NCBI GenBank assembly: GCA_024803745.1
Contig: JANJXV010000013.1
Coordinates: forward strand, 28,292,501-28,356,500
Source: Megascapheus bottae
Lineage: Eukaryota; Chordata; Mammalia; Rodentia; Geomyidae
Length of the DNA: 64,000 bases
Direction of reading: 5' to 3'
Part shown: positions 35,898 through 47,800 of the stretch, piece after piece
How the letters are laid out: each line of letters starts with the position of its first letter
Position numbering within the stretch: the first letter of the stretch is position 1
The notes under the pieces: model-generated
Database searches by the model: none
Told to the model about the DNA's origin: nothing
Seen by the model: the letters and a program-made list of their open reading frames with translations, nothing else
Made by a program: the position numbers and the translations under genes

Positions 35898-36206
35898 CCA
35901 TGAGAAAATGCCGGGTGTTATGGCTCATGCCTGTAATCCTAGCTACTCAGGAGGCTGAGATCTGAGGATCAAGGTTCAAAGCCAGCCCAGGACCAAAAGG
36001 ACCCGAGACTCTTATCTCCAATTAAACTCTAGAAAACTGGAAGTGGAAGCTGGCTCTAGGGTAAGGTGATAGCCTTGAGCTGAAGAGGTCAGGGACAACA
36101 CCCAGGCCCAGGGGTATTTTGGTAGCCTTGAGCAGAAGAGCTCAGTGACAGTATCCAGGCTGAGTTCAAACCCTATGACCCACAAAAGAAAAAGGCATGA
36201 GAAGGG
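35898..36206 (+). mobile_element. 7SL-like/Geo SINE with duplicated Geo segment
   Basis: The head is clear: GCCGGGTGTTATGGCTCATG, then CTGTAATCCTAGCTACTCAG. The flanking sequence CATGAGAA before (about 35900-35907) and after (about 36197-36204) is the TSD and matches the interrupted L1. The Geo part contains two successive versions of TAGCCTTGAGC-GAAGAG-TCAG (about 36071-36090 and 36124-36146), an internal duplication of roughly 55 bp. Confidence 0.88.
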
Positions 36207-36310
36207 GTATCAATGTGTAAATGTGTGAGAAATAATTCACCTACTACCTGGTGAATGTAACTGTAACCCTTCTATACATTACACCAACAATAATTTTTTA
36301 ACAAATTAAA

Positions 36311-39300
36311 AGAGTAGTTTTTGTTATTGCTATTTTGTTTACCTTTCTTTAATGTTGTTTGTTCATTTATCTGTCTTTGGGAGTGTAAGGAGGAGGCACA
36401 GAAATGGTGGGACAGACTAGGTCCTAGTGGCACATGCTTCTGCAGAGAGTACCACTTTTACATTTAGAATTCATTATCCATACGCCCAACTCCCTTGAGA
36501 CACCAAGTAGAAGTGAGGCAGGAGATAAATACAGCTGCCTTGAGCAACAGAGGGAAGAGGGGCAGAATAAGAACATAGTGCACGCTATCAAAACTTATGC
36601 TTCTTTTACGTCAAAAACTGTGAGTTGTATCTTTAATTTCCTATGACTCAATTCTCTTATTTATATAATATAAACCCCAGGAAAAGTTATCACTAGCCAT
36701 AATTTTTTTTCTTTTGCATTTGCAAATGAATGATGTTGTCTTCCTCATAAATGTTTTGTGGCACATATTGGTTAATACATGGTAGGCAAGTAAAGCAGTA
36801 CCTGGAATACAAAAATTTCTATGCATGTGCTCATGACTACTATTAAACTATGCGACAATCACAAAATGAGTAAGGATAATTATCATTTTCTCTCTACAAT
36901 TACTTCTTTATTAGGATAAAAGAAACCTAAGTTAGCCAGATCTGATTTTTCTATTATCATGAATCCAATTTTAATTTGTCCTAAGTTATACAATTAGTAA
37001 GTGATTGGAACAAGAACTTGAATATAGATCTATCACCCTTTATAACTTAAAGTTCTGTTCGAATTCTTGCTCACCTGCACTTGGGTATTTTATTAAAACG
37101 GAGTTAGTGAACTGTGCTAGTTCTTTGCAGCAAGAATTTGCAGGCATTAGCTAATATTTCAGGAGAATGAAGAAAACAACTTGGAAGCCTACTTCAGCAA
37201 GCATTCTCTGCACTTACCTGAAGGTTCAGCATCCATGGCAAAAGGTGTGTCCTCCAAAGCACAGCCATTGACAATATTTTGAAAAGGGAGTATACAGATC
37301 CAAAGTCACTAGGTACTCTCAAAGAATATGCCAAGTAGAATATCTCAACCTAAATATTCAAGAATGTTATCGTTGTGTATAAGTTGAGACCAATCTGTTC
37401 ATCCTAGGATTCAAACATAATAAGGCAATTGAAGGTGATAAATGGCAATGTGGAAATGTATCCTGGTGCCTTCCACTGTTATAAAGTAGCACTCTTGTTC
37501 TGGAGGAGGATTTTTCTGACAGCAAGTGTAACACAGCTGAGATACCTGCTGAATGCACCTGCCCTAACCCAGGAGAATACCTGTTTGATGATTTTATATA
37601 GAGATAGCAGCAGAGGGATGAGCTGTGAGATCCCTGGAGGGGATCTCCAACTGAGGGAGGAAAAAATGTCAATGAGAAAATCAAATGAACATGGTGATTA
37701 ACAGGGAAGCCAATGGTCACTTGCCCACAATAATTCTGAATGAATACTTCTCTTGGCTTCTAAGTCTGGAATTTTTCTTGGAAGAGATGTAATGAGACAA
37801 TAGGCAAGATATCTCTAAGGTCATGATACTTGTGAGGCCTTTGCTTTTTGGAGGGAAAGGGTTTTAAAGGAATACCAAAACATAACAGGAAGTGTTATGT
37901 ACACTGGACAAGAATATTTGAAAGAAAGAGATTTCATGGTTCTGGCCATGCCTCAGGAAAAATGCTTCTAATATAACCATATGCCTTAAGTAATCATTAA
38001 ATAAAGGAAATTGTATTCACTTGTGAATGAGGTTAATTTTAGAATGAAGTACCCTATAAGTTCTTTATCTAAAAGCAATCAACCCACTTAATATTTAGTG
38101 TGAGTATTGTTCTATAGAGCTTTATCCAAATTAACTATGCTAACATTGTTTAGTTGCATGAATATTTGTCCAACTATCCCAGGAGTACTGAGAAGGGAAA
38201 ATTAGAAATTCCTGGGCAATATTCAATAAAGCTAATTACCCAAGAGAGAATTTATGAAAGGATGAACTAGATTGTTCTTCACATGCTTCAGAAAAGGTGA
38301 GACTTTTTCAGATGTTTTATTTTTCTTAAATCTGTGAACGTTCAGACACATCGTACCCTGAATTGATTCTACTTGCCCTTGTCCACAGTTTTTCTTGAAA
38401 ATACCTAATTATCTTTTTAAATTTTTGCTCAATTGTCATTTTTTGTTTGATGACTTGTCTCCTCTGCAAAATCAACCTATGCTTTTGAGCCAATACTGCC
38501 GATAACATTGACATTGTTAATAGGCTCTCACATTTATTAATTGACTTGCTTTTTTTGGTAGATGCATAGTCATCAATATAGCCAATTAGGCAATATATTA
38601 TTTATTTACATTTACTATACCTAGAATAACTTTTGAAATTTAGATAGATGTTATTACATGGTTATGAAACAAAAGATCCAAAGAAGGAGGAAAAAAGAGA
38701 AAGGAAGGAAGGGAGGTTAGAAGGGAAAAGAAAAATAAAACATTAGTACACAATGCGCTAAGGGAATTACATAGTCCTGAAAAATTAAAACCATTATAGG
38801 TTGCTGGAAAGGGAAGAAGACCTAGAGTCAGAGAAGACATTAAATTGCAATTCTGTTCACTCTCTGTGACCCTTGGCCAAAGACTACACTCTAAGGATAT
38901 TTTCAGTTAAATAACACTGTAAAGTTTAAATAATAATATGAGAGCACAGGACACATAGTATCTCCTATGAGGTTTCCCTGTTGAATATTGATTGAATGGT
39001 AACATTTTGTGAATTACAAGTCAAAAAAGAGGGAAACTGGGCAATGTTTATGAATTAATGATTTCTGGATATCAAGGTAATTTTTCTACCAACTTCAATT
39101 TCCTCCTGTTAAAGCAATAGCAATGGAAAGTTTTCTCAGTGGTAAAATGCAAACAAACCAGCTTCATTTATACACAGATTTTTTGACAGAATTAATTTCA
39201 CGAGTATGTCAGACTTTTAATTCTCTTAGGTCCGTGACAATGTTGTGTCTACATAAAATTCACTGAGCTCAAAAGTAAGGCAGAAGACCAGAGTTAAAGA

Positions 39301-40205
39301 AATAACTACTAAAATAGAAGTCTGATCAGAAGCATAATGGTGCTCATTCCATGCTGGAGGACGAACTGAAAAAGATTGGATTACTTGACAAAATGATATA
39401 CATTACCCATGTACAATGTGATACTTTAGTATGTGCATGCATTATGGAATGATTAAATCTAATAAATATATCCCTTGCCTTACATGTGTCTCTGGTTTTG
39501 TTTTGTTTTGTTTTTTTTCCCATATAGCAAGGACACTTAAAATCTAATCTCTTAACAACTTTCAACCATGTTACGAATCATTGTTAAGTAATTACTTTTT
39601 TGGTATTCATTTTTGTACATTTCAGTGGTCTTATGATATTTTCATACATGAGTATAGTGTACTCTGATTATATTCACTTCTCTCTACCTTCTATAAAAAC
39701 TACTTCTCATTGCTGCCTTCTAGTGGATGGATTCTTGGTAGTCATAAGGTCAACTCTTGTGGAAAAGAAATTAATAATTCACATTTCCATGGGCTACTCC
39801 CCATCTATCCTTTCATAATCTCATTTCCTATTCACTCAACTTTTAATAATTGTTGTGAACTAATACTAAAACACAAAAATAGACGTGTAGTGAATTAGAT
39901 TGGCAGATTTCCCTTTCCAAAGTGCAGAGACTAGTTCTCTCCTTTCCTGTTATATATACCTCATGCAGGTCTAATTTTTATCACATTACATTGAAGGGAG
40001 ATTTACTCAGGATCATGGTGGTCAGTCTGTTTTTACAAAAGAAATCAGCTTTACATCAAACCTCCTGTTTCTGCAGGCTTGCCACGACGTCAGCAAAAAC
40101 ACAGTGATGAAAAAAAGTGGTGTGGATGGTAATAGCCATAATCTGTCTCACCTACTTGTGGGAAGTACACCCTGGAAGTGTTTATGAAATTTCTCTCCAT
40201 TTTGG
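36311..40205. other. Mostly unique DNA, no gene supported
   Basis: The longest frames, 117 codons on the minus strand and 90 on the plus strand, overlap each other at 37367-37720 and lack domains. MIR-like relics lie at about 36950-37070 (antisense) and 38815-38990 (sense). A purine-rich stretch lies at 38680-38735. Confidence 0.5.
38815..38990 (+). mobile_element. Possible MIR relic
   Basis: CTAGAGTCAGAGAAGACATT, TCACTCTCTGTGACCCTTGG, TTTCAGTTAAATAACACTGT and GAGCACAGGACACATAGTAT are in MIR order. Confidence 0.5.
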
Positions 40206-40517
40206 GATTTCCTTTCCTCACGGTACTGGGGTTTGAGCTCAGAGACTTGTGGGTGATTGGTTGACACTGGGGCTGGTTTTGTACTTTTTTTTTCTTTGTA
40301 GGTTGTGGGGCTTGATCTCTGGACCTGGTCGCTGTTTCTGAGCTCTTCAGTTCAAGGCTAGGGCTCTAACCCCTGATCCACAGCCCCACTTCCGGTTTTC
40401 TCATGGTTAATAGGAGAAAAGAGCCTTTGGGGCCCGGCCTGGCTTCGAATCTTGAGCCTCATATCTGAGCCTCCTGAGTAGCTAGGATTAAAGGCATGAG
40501 CCACTGGTGCTCAGACA
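40206..40517 (-). mobile_element. 7SL-like/Geo SINE, antisense, beside a second SINE scrap
   Basis: In complement, about 40290-40517 is a 7SL-like/Geo element (GAGCCTCCTGAGTAGCTAGG, CACTTCCGGTTTTCTC, GAGCTCTTCAGTTCAAGGCT on the + strand). A scrap at 40213-40245 (CTCACGGTACTGGGGTTTGA) is the complement of an ID-type B-box region and probably belongs to a different element. Confidence 0.8.
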
Positions 40518-42158
40518 CAATTTATTTTTAAGGGACACTTATGCTGAATTTTTCCACATCTTTTGCTTAGTAGGAAATTGTCTGAGGTATTAGTGTCCTT
40601 TCTTAATGGGCTGAAAACCAATGCTATAATGCTTGACAAAGAATACATGGAGTAAGGTTTATCCACTCCTCTGTAATACTGCTGGAATCTCTCCTCCACA
40701 CCAGACATCATTCCAGTGCTGGAAACATTGCAACAAACCATCTGGTGAGGAATAAATTTATATTTTAGTGTAAAGAAAGACATTAATCCAGTAATCATCT
40801 AAATAATAATTTCAAATCTTAAAAACAATAAAAGAAAGAGAAAAAAGGCAATGTGCTATAGTGTGATTGCAGAGAGTAGGTAAACTAGAATTGGTAGCAT
40901 GTCTTAACACTGTAGTTGTGACCTGGAAAATATTAAATATGTATGTATATATATGTGTGTGTACCTAGCCATACATACCTATATGGTAATCTAAAAAAAA
41001 TATTATTCCAGGAAAACAAAGAACTAACACAAAAACTGAGAAGCAAGACAAGGATTGAAACTCACATTGTTGGAATAACAAGTTGAAAAGCTACAAATCA
41101 AAGATAACTGCACTTTATAGGTAGAGTTTCTGCATATTTTTCAGAGTCTAGACCTCTGGCTATGATCCTGCTCCTGACAAAGGGATATGAAATGTGAGTT
41201 AACACTTTGCATTTTGTGCACTCATCATTCACAGCATCATACAAAAACATTTCTGTTAGGAAATAAACCCCAAGCTTTTCTTCTTTATAGACTATTGCTC
41301 TGCTTTCAGATGAAATACTGTGAGCCCACATACCCTACTCAGCAAGATTCCCCATCCAAAGCCTTAATTTCAGAATTACATCAATAATCATGTTCTTAGA
41401 TGGCACATCACATTTGGGATTCAATTCATCTATATTTTACAGCTGATTAGGCTTCTCAACTCTCATATCACAGCTATAATGTGTCAACAGTTTTTGTCTA
41501 CACTGATAACCTCTCAATGAAGAGGTGCAATTATTGTTCATCTTACAGTGACAGAAATGTTTACAGTTTACAGTACTGGTATGTTGTAGAGAAGAAAAAG
41601 TGAGGAGTGAAAGAAGCAATTTATTTTCCTAATGTTTAGTGTTTATGTCTGAAGTAGACACTAAATACCTCTAGATCTGATGGTTTACAAATAAGCATAT
41701 TGGAATTGCCCACTGAATATTTTATGCTATCAGCGTAAAGTAACATGTGCAAAATCATGATACAATTAATTTTACTACAAAACCATTCTGGTTAAGAGTT
41801 TGTGTCAAATAATTCATAAAGTGAACATTGTCTTTTGCACTCAGGCTTATTATAAATTTTTTATCCTAGACTGTGAGACAGATAAACCTAATCATCACAA
41901 AGAAAAATATTTTGTTAAAATTAGTACACATTAGTAGAAACAAGAAAGAAAGAAATTAACAAGACTTACCAACTTCAGAAAGAAGGAATTTTTTAAATCT
42001 GAGATTTAATACTTTTCCAAAATTAGAGGCAAGAGAGTACACAGTCCTTGAGGAAGCTGGAGTGTTGGCCATTCAGGATAATGGAAGAAACATAGAGTAG
42101 CAAATGTCAATGATAGGAAAAGTGGGCTCATGAAAGATTATGTAAACTTTGAATCAGA
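40518..42158. other. Unique DNA, no gene seen
   Basis: Several 60-95 codon frames overlap on both strands without recognisable content (for example 40511-40798 and 41098-41387). Confidence 0.5.
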
Positions 42159-42159
42159 T

Positions 42160-42345
42160 TATTTTTTGATGGTTTGAACTCAGGGCATCATGCTTACAGC
42201 ATAATTATCGAGCAGTTATTAGATAGTTGTTAGATAAAATATTTTTAATCTGAGGGGTTTTGTTTTTGTCACTCTGCAGAAGTACTCAGACTGTAATCCT
42301 CTTGTCTATATAGACCTGATAGCTTAAAGATCATCACCACCCTGC
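42160..42345 (-). mobile_element. Older 7SL-like/ID composite SINE, antisense
   Basis: In complement, an ID-like tail (GGTTTGAACTCAGGGCATCA on the + strand at 42170) and a 7SL-like head (CAGACTGTAATCCTCTTGTC on the + strand at 42288). It is decayed and of the same type as 50838-51158. Confidence 0.5.
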
Positions 42346-42889
42346 TTGTGTTATCTGTCAAGATTTCTCAGTCTTACCATAAATGTAGATACTCCTGTTC
42401 TCTACTTTTTCTGTGCCCAGGATTATGTATACCAGCCTCTGTACTTGAACTTACATTTTGAGTCTGATTCTAAAGGCAGTGGGAAGTCAGTAGTTGATGA
42501 GTTTGTAGTATTGTCTGTCCATTGCTGATGTTATTAGAATACATCAGTGGAAGTAGGCTAAAAGCAAAATTAGGCATACCAGCTAAAAGATCAATGGAAA
42601 CAGAAGACTGCGGCATTTTTTTTGTTTTCTTTTATTTTGGTAGAATCAATTTGTGACCTTCAACAATGGTAGCTAAAACAATGACAGAAATGGACAAATT
42701 TTAAATTCATTGGCAAAAAGAAGCCAACAGAAAATGAAAGATTTAGAGCAAAGAGGAAAAGGAAAAACAGTTTTACAAGTCTAGAAAATGACTATTATAA
42801 ACACACCTTGAGAATCTCAGTGGCAAACTGACACAAATATCAGGAATGCTGATAGAATATGGCAAATATTGACAGTGCCAACAGGATAG
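42346..42889. other. Unique DNA, no gene seen
   Basis: A 60-codon frame is present without support. Confidence 0.5.
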
Positions 42890-43330
42890 AGGCAGCTGCA
42901 ACTCTGTTTTATTATTGGTGGGAACTCAAGCTATTCATGGGAAACAAATAGTCTTCTTGGTGGAAGACTTCCAAGGGATTACTTGTTCCTCTTCCAGGAG
43001 GTTTTGATGCAAATCAAATAAAAATTGAAAGCCTAGATTCATACAAAATTTTGTGTGTGAATGTGTAAAGAAGCTTTATTTTTAATTATCAGAAAAAGTA
43101 GAAATGGTTCACATTTCTAGCTGAAGAATGAATAAAGCAATATTGCATCCATGTAAAAAATACTAATCAGAAGTAAGATCGAATGAGTTCTTTGAATGGC
43201 AGTCATATGGATAAATCTAACGACATTATAAGTGAAAGAAGCCAGTAGTAACCATCATCTTTGTAAGACTGCAATTGTTGGTTCTCCTGGGAAACAAATT
43301 ACAAACTAAATATATGAGGAAGGTTTTAAA
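42890..43330 (+). mobile_element. Ancient L1 ORF2 C-terminal relic
   Basis: The order of blocks follows an ancient mammalian L1: TTATTGGTGGGAACTCAAGC, ATACAAAATTTTGTGTGTGA, AAGCTTTATTTTTAATTATC, AATGAATAAAGCAATATTGC, then CATTATAAGTGAAAGAAGCC. It is highly diverged from the younger copies in this window and is probably a pre-rodent insertion. Confidence 0.65.
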
Positions 43331-44043
43331 AAAAATACTGCTCAAACCAGTAAAACCATAGCACTGTGGAGAAGATCATAATTCCATCCATGATGCCTGC
43401 TTTCCTGGTATGAAGTAAATGGAAGACAAATTGGACTAAACAAAGAACAAAGGAGGAAAAATAAGTTTTGAGACTGTATCATTCTATTTGAGGTTAGAAC
43501 AGGTAATGAATCTCATTAGATTTAAGCCTTTGAATGTAGGAAACTACCTTGTTATTTTTTGCTTTCATCATCTTTACATATTACAAAACATATTTCCAGA
43601 ATTGCTCAAATTACCTATTCTGGGGTCATTTTGTCATCTTAGCTCAGAGACATGTAATTTCAATTAATCAAATTCTCTGTGTAGGATATATGAGTGAGAA
43701 CAAAAAAAGCAAGAATGTAAGGCAGCAAGTAAACTCCATTTTTTTCAATTCTGCATACAGTTGCTCAAAACTTTCTACTACTTTAGACTTGTGATCATAT
43801 ACATAGTAAGAAAAACAATAGTGAAATATTTCTCCTACCTATTTTCTCAAAAAACAACTATAAAACAGTGTCTTGGGAAGATAATTCAAGCTTGAATTTT
43901 ATTTGTGAGAAATTGTTGCCAAACAATCCAGATAATTATAGAAATTCCTAAAATTAATTTTCAATGGAGACATAGTACTTTTTATTATTTTGGCTTAAGG
44001 AACTTACCATATTGAAGTGATTATTCTCTTTTCTTAAAAATAG
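43331..44043. other. Unique DNA, no gene seen
   Basis: An 81-codon frame at 43549-43794 has no recognisable content. Confidence 0.5.
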
Positions 44044-44297
44044 TAGAATATTTAGAGGCTGGGTGTTTGGCCTAGTCGTAGAGTGCTTGCCTAGCATGCA
44101 CAAAGACCCAGGTTCAATTCACCGATACTACATAGATAGAAAAGCTGAAAGTGATGCAGTGCTCAAGTGGTAGAGGTCTAGTCTTGAGAAAGTACAAGGA
44201 CAGTACCCAGGCCTGAGTTAAAAAGCACAGGACTAGCAAAAACAAAACAAAACAAAAAATAAATAAATAAAACAAACAAACAAACAAAAACCTGTTT
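44044..44297 (+). mobile_element. IDL-Geo SINE (first of a tandem pair)
   Basis: The left monomer is TTTGGCCTAGTCGTAGAGTG with B box GGTTCAATTCA. The Geo monomer ends AGCACAGGACTAGC. The tail is long and patterned: AAAAC units, then AAAT, then CAAA units (about 44237-44290). A second SINE follows directly. TAGAATATT at 44044-44052 recurs at 44492-44500 after the second SINE, so one target duplication flanks the pair. Confidence 0.88.
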
Positions 44298-44500
44298 GGG
44301 CCTGGAGTTGGGCCTAGTGGTAGAGTGTTTGCCTAGCATACCCCAAGACCCGGGTTCGATTCCTCGGTAAACACATACATAGAAAAAATCTGAAAGTGTT
44401 GCTGAGGCTCAAGTGGTAGAGCTCTAGCTTTGAGAAAGTCCAAGAACAGTGCTCAGACCCTGAGGACAAGCCATGGACTGGCAAAAAATATTAGAATATT
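44298..44500 (+). mobile_element. IDL-Geo SINE (second of a tandem pair)
   Basis: A full-length IDL-Geo with B box GGTTCGATTCC (near 44354) and the Geo monomer GCTGAGGCTCAAGTGGTAGA, ending CATGGACTGGCAAAAAA. It lies in or just after the A-rich tail of the previous SINE and shares the outer TAGAATATT duplication. Confidence 0.88.
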
Positions 44501-44673
44501 CAATGACTAGAAATATTTTAGATGTTGCATTAAGCATAGCTATGTTTAAATAAAATTGATAAAATTTATGAACATGGTTAAAACCAAATAGTGGACTTTA
44601 CCAAAAGATATTAAAAGCTGGATACAAGAAAACAAAAAGAAGTTAAATTTTGAACTAATCAAAAGTTATGAGG

Positions 44674-44865
44674 GGGGGAGGAAGATGGCGCCGAGACAAT
44701 AGGGACGCTGCCTAGGTCTCTCTCACAAAAAGAGAGAACCAGGGAGTTCCACGAGCCAACTACCTTAAGAAATCCACAACAACAAACTCAAAAAGCAACG
44801 GAGAAGGACTCAAACCGGAAAAGAAATCCAGATAAAGTTCACATCCAACTTTCTCAAAGAATTCG
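44674..44865 (+). promoter_or_regulatory. L1 5' leader with YY1-like site
   Basis: The first about 190 bp of the element has no open frame. AAGATGGCGCC at 44682-44692 is close to the YY1 motif AAGATGGCGGC that sits near the start of primate L1 promoters. The position, about 9 bases from the element start, is the same as known for human L1. Whether it acts as a promoter here is inference. Confidence 0.6.
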
Positions 44866-47800
44866 GAACGCCCAATCCCGGAGCTCCAAACTTCATCAAG
44901 CAAACTTTACTTAACTGAAACCATACATAGATCGAAATACAGTGATTGTCGGTGACTCTAACACACCACTCTCCCCTATGGACACATCAACAAGGCAAAA
45001 ACTCAACAGAGAAACCTTAGAACTGAACAACTATATAGACCAACTAGATCTAACAGACATCTGCAGAATATTCCACCCAGCAACAACACAATATACGTTT
45101 TTCTCAGCAGCACATGGAACATTTTCCAAAATAGACTAAATCTTAGGCCATAAAACAAACATGGTCAGATTCAGAAACACTGAAATTATTCCATGCACAC
45201 TCTCAGACCACAAAGGCATCAAATTGGAACTGAACACACATCTCCACCAACGAAAACCCTGTAACTCATGGAGACTGAACAACACATTGTTGAATCACCA
45301 ATGGGTCATCGAAGAGAACAGAACAGAAATCCAACAGTTTATGAAATTTAACAGTAAGGAGCACACAAAATACCAACTCCTTTGGGACACAGCAAAGGCA
45401 ATACTCAGAGGAAAATTTATAGCGCTGAGTGCCTACAACAACAAGTTGGGAAAATTGCAAACCAACAAGTTAATGTCTCACCTTAAGCTCCTGGAAAAAG
45501 AGCAACAAACAAACCCTAATCCAAGTAGAAGAAAGCAAATTATTAAAATCAAAGCAGAATTAAATGATTTGGAATCCAAAAAAACTATAGAAAGAATCAA
45601 CAAAACAAGGAGTTGGTTCTTTGAAAGAATTAACAAAATTGACAACCCCTTAGCAAATCTTACCAAAAAAAGAAGAGAGGATATCGAAATAAACAAAATC
45701 GCAGATGAAAATGGTAATATCACGACAGAAATTACCAAGATCCAGAATATCATGAGGGAATACTTCTCAAACCTGTATGCCAACAAATTTGAGAATCTAG
45801 ATGAAATGGATGAATTCCTAGCCAATATTAACATACCCACACTGAACCAAGAAGAACTAAGCCAACTCAACAGGCCTATTTCAAGCTCTGAAATAGAAAT
45901 GACAATTAGAGAACTTCCACCTAAGAAAAGCCCAGGGCCAGATGGATTCACAACTGAATTCTATAAGGTCTTCAAAGCAGAGCTCACACCAATACTCCTC
46001 AAGCTCTTCAACTAAATTGAAAATGAAGGTTCCTTACCAAACTCATTCTATTAAGCCAGTATAACCCTCAACCCCAAACCAGGCAGAGATTCATCAAAGA
46101 AAGAGAACTATAGACCTATTTCTTTGATGAACATCGATGCAAAACTTCTCAACAAAATACTGGCCAACCGTCTACAACAACTTATCAAAAAAATTATACA
46201 CTATGATCGAACAGGATTCATCACAGGGAGGCAAAGCTGGTTCAATGTACGCAAATCAATTAATATAATTCAACACATCAACAGGAGCAAGGACAAAAAT
46301 CACATGATTGTCTCAATAGCCGCGAAAAGGCATTGGACAAGATCCAACACCCCTTTATGTTAAAAGCTCTGGAGAAACTAGGAATCCAGCGAACATTCCT
46401 CCATGTAATAAAGGCTGTGTATGAGAAACCCACTGCTAGTATTACACTTAATGGTGAAAACCTACAGCCATTCCCTCTAAAATCAGCAACGAGACAAGGA
46501 TGCCCACTCTCTCCACTACTCTTTAACATAGTACTAGAATTCCTAGCCAGTGCAATAAGGCAAGAAGCAAGCATAAAGGGGATCCAAGTAGGGAAAGAGG
46601 AAATAAAACTATCCCTCTTTGCAGATGACATGATTCTGTATTTAAAGAATCCTATAGACTCTACTCCCAATCTTCTTGAGCTGATTCAAAACTTTGGAAG
46701 AGTAGCAGGCTATAAAATCAACCCTCAAAAATCAACTGCTTTTCCTTATGCCAACAGTGAGAGGAACAAGGCAATAATCAGGAAAGAAACTCCTTTCACA
46801 ATAGCCTCAAAGAAAATAAAGTACCTAGGAATTACCTTAACTAAGAATGTAAAGGACCTTTTTGATGAAAACTTTAAAACCCTAAAAAAGGAAATTAAAG
46901 CAGAACTAAGGAAATGGAAAAACCTCCCATGCTCCTGGATTGGAAGAATCAACATTGTGAAAATTACAATCTTGCCAAGGGCTATCTACAAATTCAACGC
47001 AATACCCATCAATATCCCAATGGCATTCTTTAAAGAAATAGAAGAGGCAATTCAAAATTTCATATGGAATAATAAAAGACCCCATATAGCAAAAACACTT
47101 CTTAGCAGAAAGAACAGCGCTGGAGGAATTTCAATTCCAAACTTTAGACTCTATCACAGAGCTATAATTCTCAAAACAGCTTGATACTGGCACAAAAACT
47201 GGCCTGAAGACCAATGGAATAGAACTGAGGATCCAGATACTTAATCACAGACCTATGGCCACCTAATCTTTGACAAGGGAGCCAAACAAATAGAATGGAA
47301 GAAAGACAGCCTCTTCAACAAGTTGTGATGGCAGAACTGGTTAAGCACCTTCAGAAAACTAAAGTTGGATCCTTCTTTGTCACCTTGCACTAGAATTAAC
47401 TTCAAATGGATCAAAGACCTGGAGGTAAAAGCTGACACGCTGAAAACTTTACAGGAAGGAATAGGAGATACACTAGGCCTCCTTGGCACAGGTCGAAACT
47501 TTCTTAATAAGGACCAAGAATCACAACAAATCAGAGAAAGTCTTGATAAGTGGGACTGCATTAAACTGCAGAGCTTTTGTATGGCAAAGGACATACCTAG
47601 TAAATTAATTAGGAAGCCTACAGAGTGGGAGAAGATCTTCACCAACCAAACAACGGACAAAGGCCTCATATCTAAAATATATCAACAACTCAAAAAATTG
47701 AATCACTCCAAAACTAATCTCCAAAGTAACAACCATCCCATTAAAAATGGGCCAAAGACTTAAAGAGAGTCTTCTCTGAAGAAGAAACAAAAATGGCCTA

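Larger units (their letters stand above)
35193..36310 (+). mobile_element. L1 3' end interrupted by an antisense L1 and a SINE
   Basis: The outer element begins at ACCAAAGGAACACAAGGCTC, runs through the early 3' UTR to about 35382, resumes at about 35816 (ATTTATTTGTTTATTTGAAA) and ends near 36300 after ACCCTTCTATACATTAC. An antisense L1 (35385-35815) and a composite SINE (35908-36195) are nested in it. Confidence 0.85.

Noticed and set aside
37367..37720. 117-codon minus-strand frame, opposite a 90-codon plus-strand frame
   Set aside because: No domain, no repeat homology, and two strands open at once with no preference; I see no splice or composition support for a gene.
44298..44380. tRNA gene candidate (A and B boxes)
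   Set aside because: The boxes belong to the IDL half of a SINE; the arms do not form an intact tRNA cloverleaf and the Geo monomer follows.
45478..45951. 157-codon minus-strand frame
   Set aside because: It is the antisense of L1 ORF2, and the sense strand explains the sequence fully.
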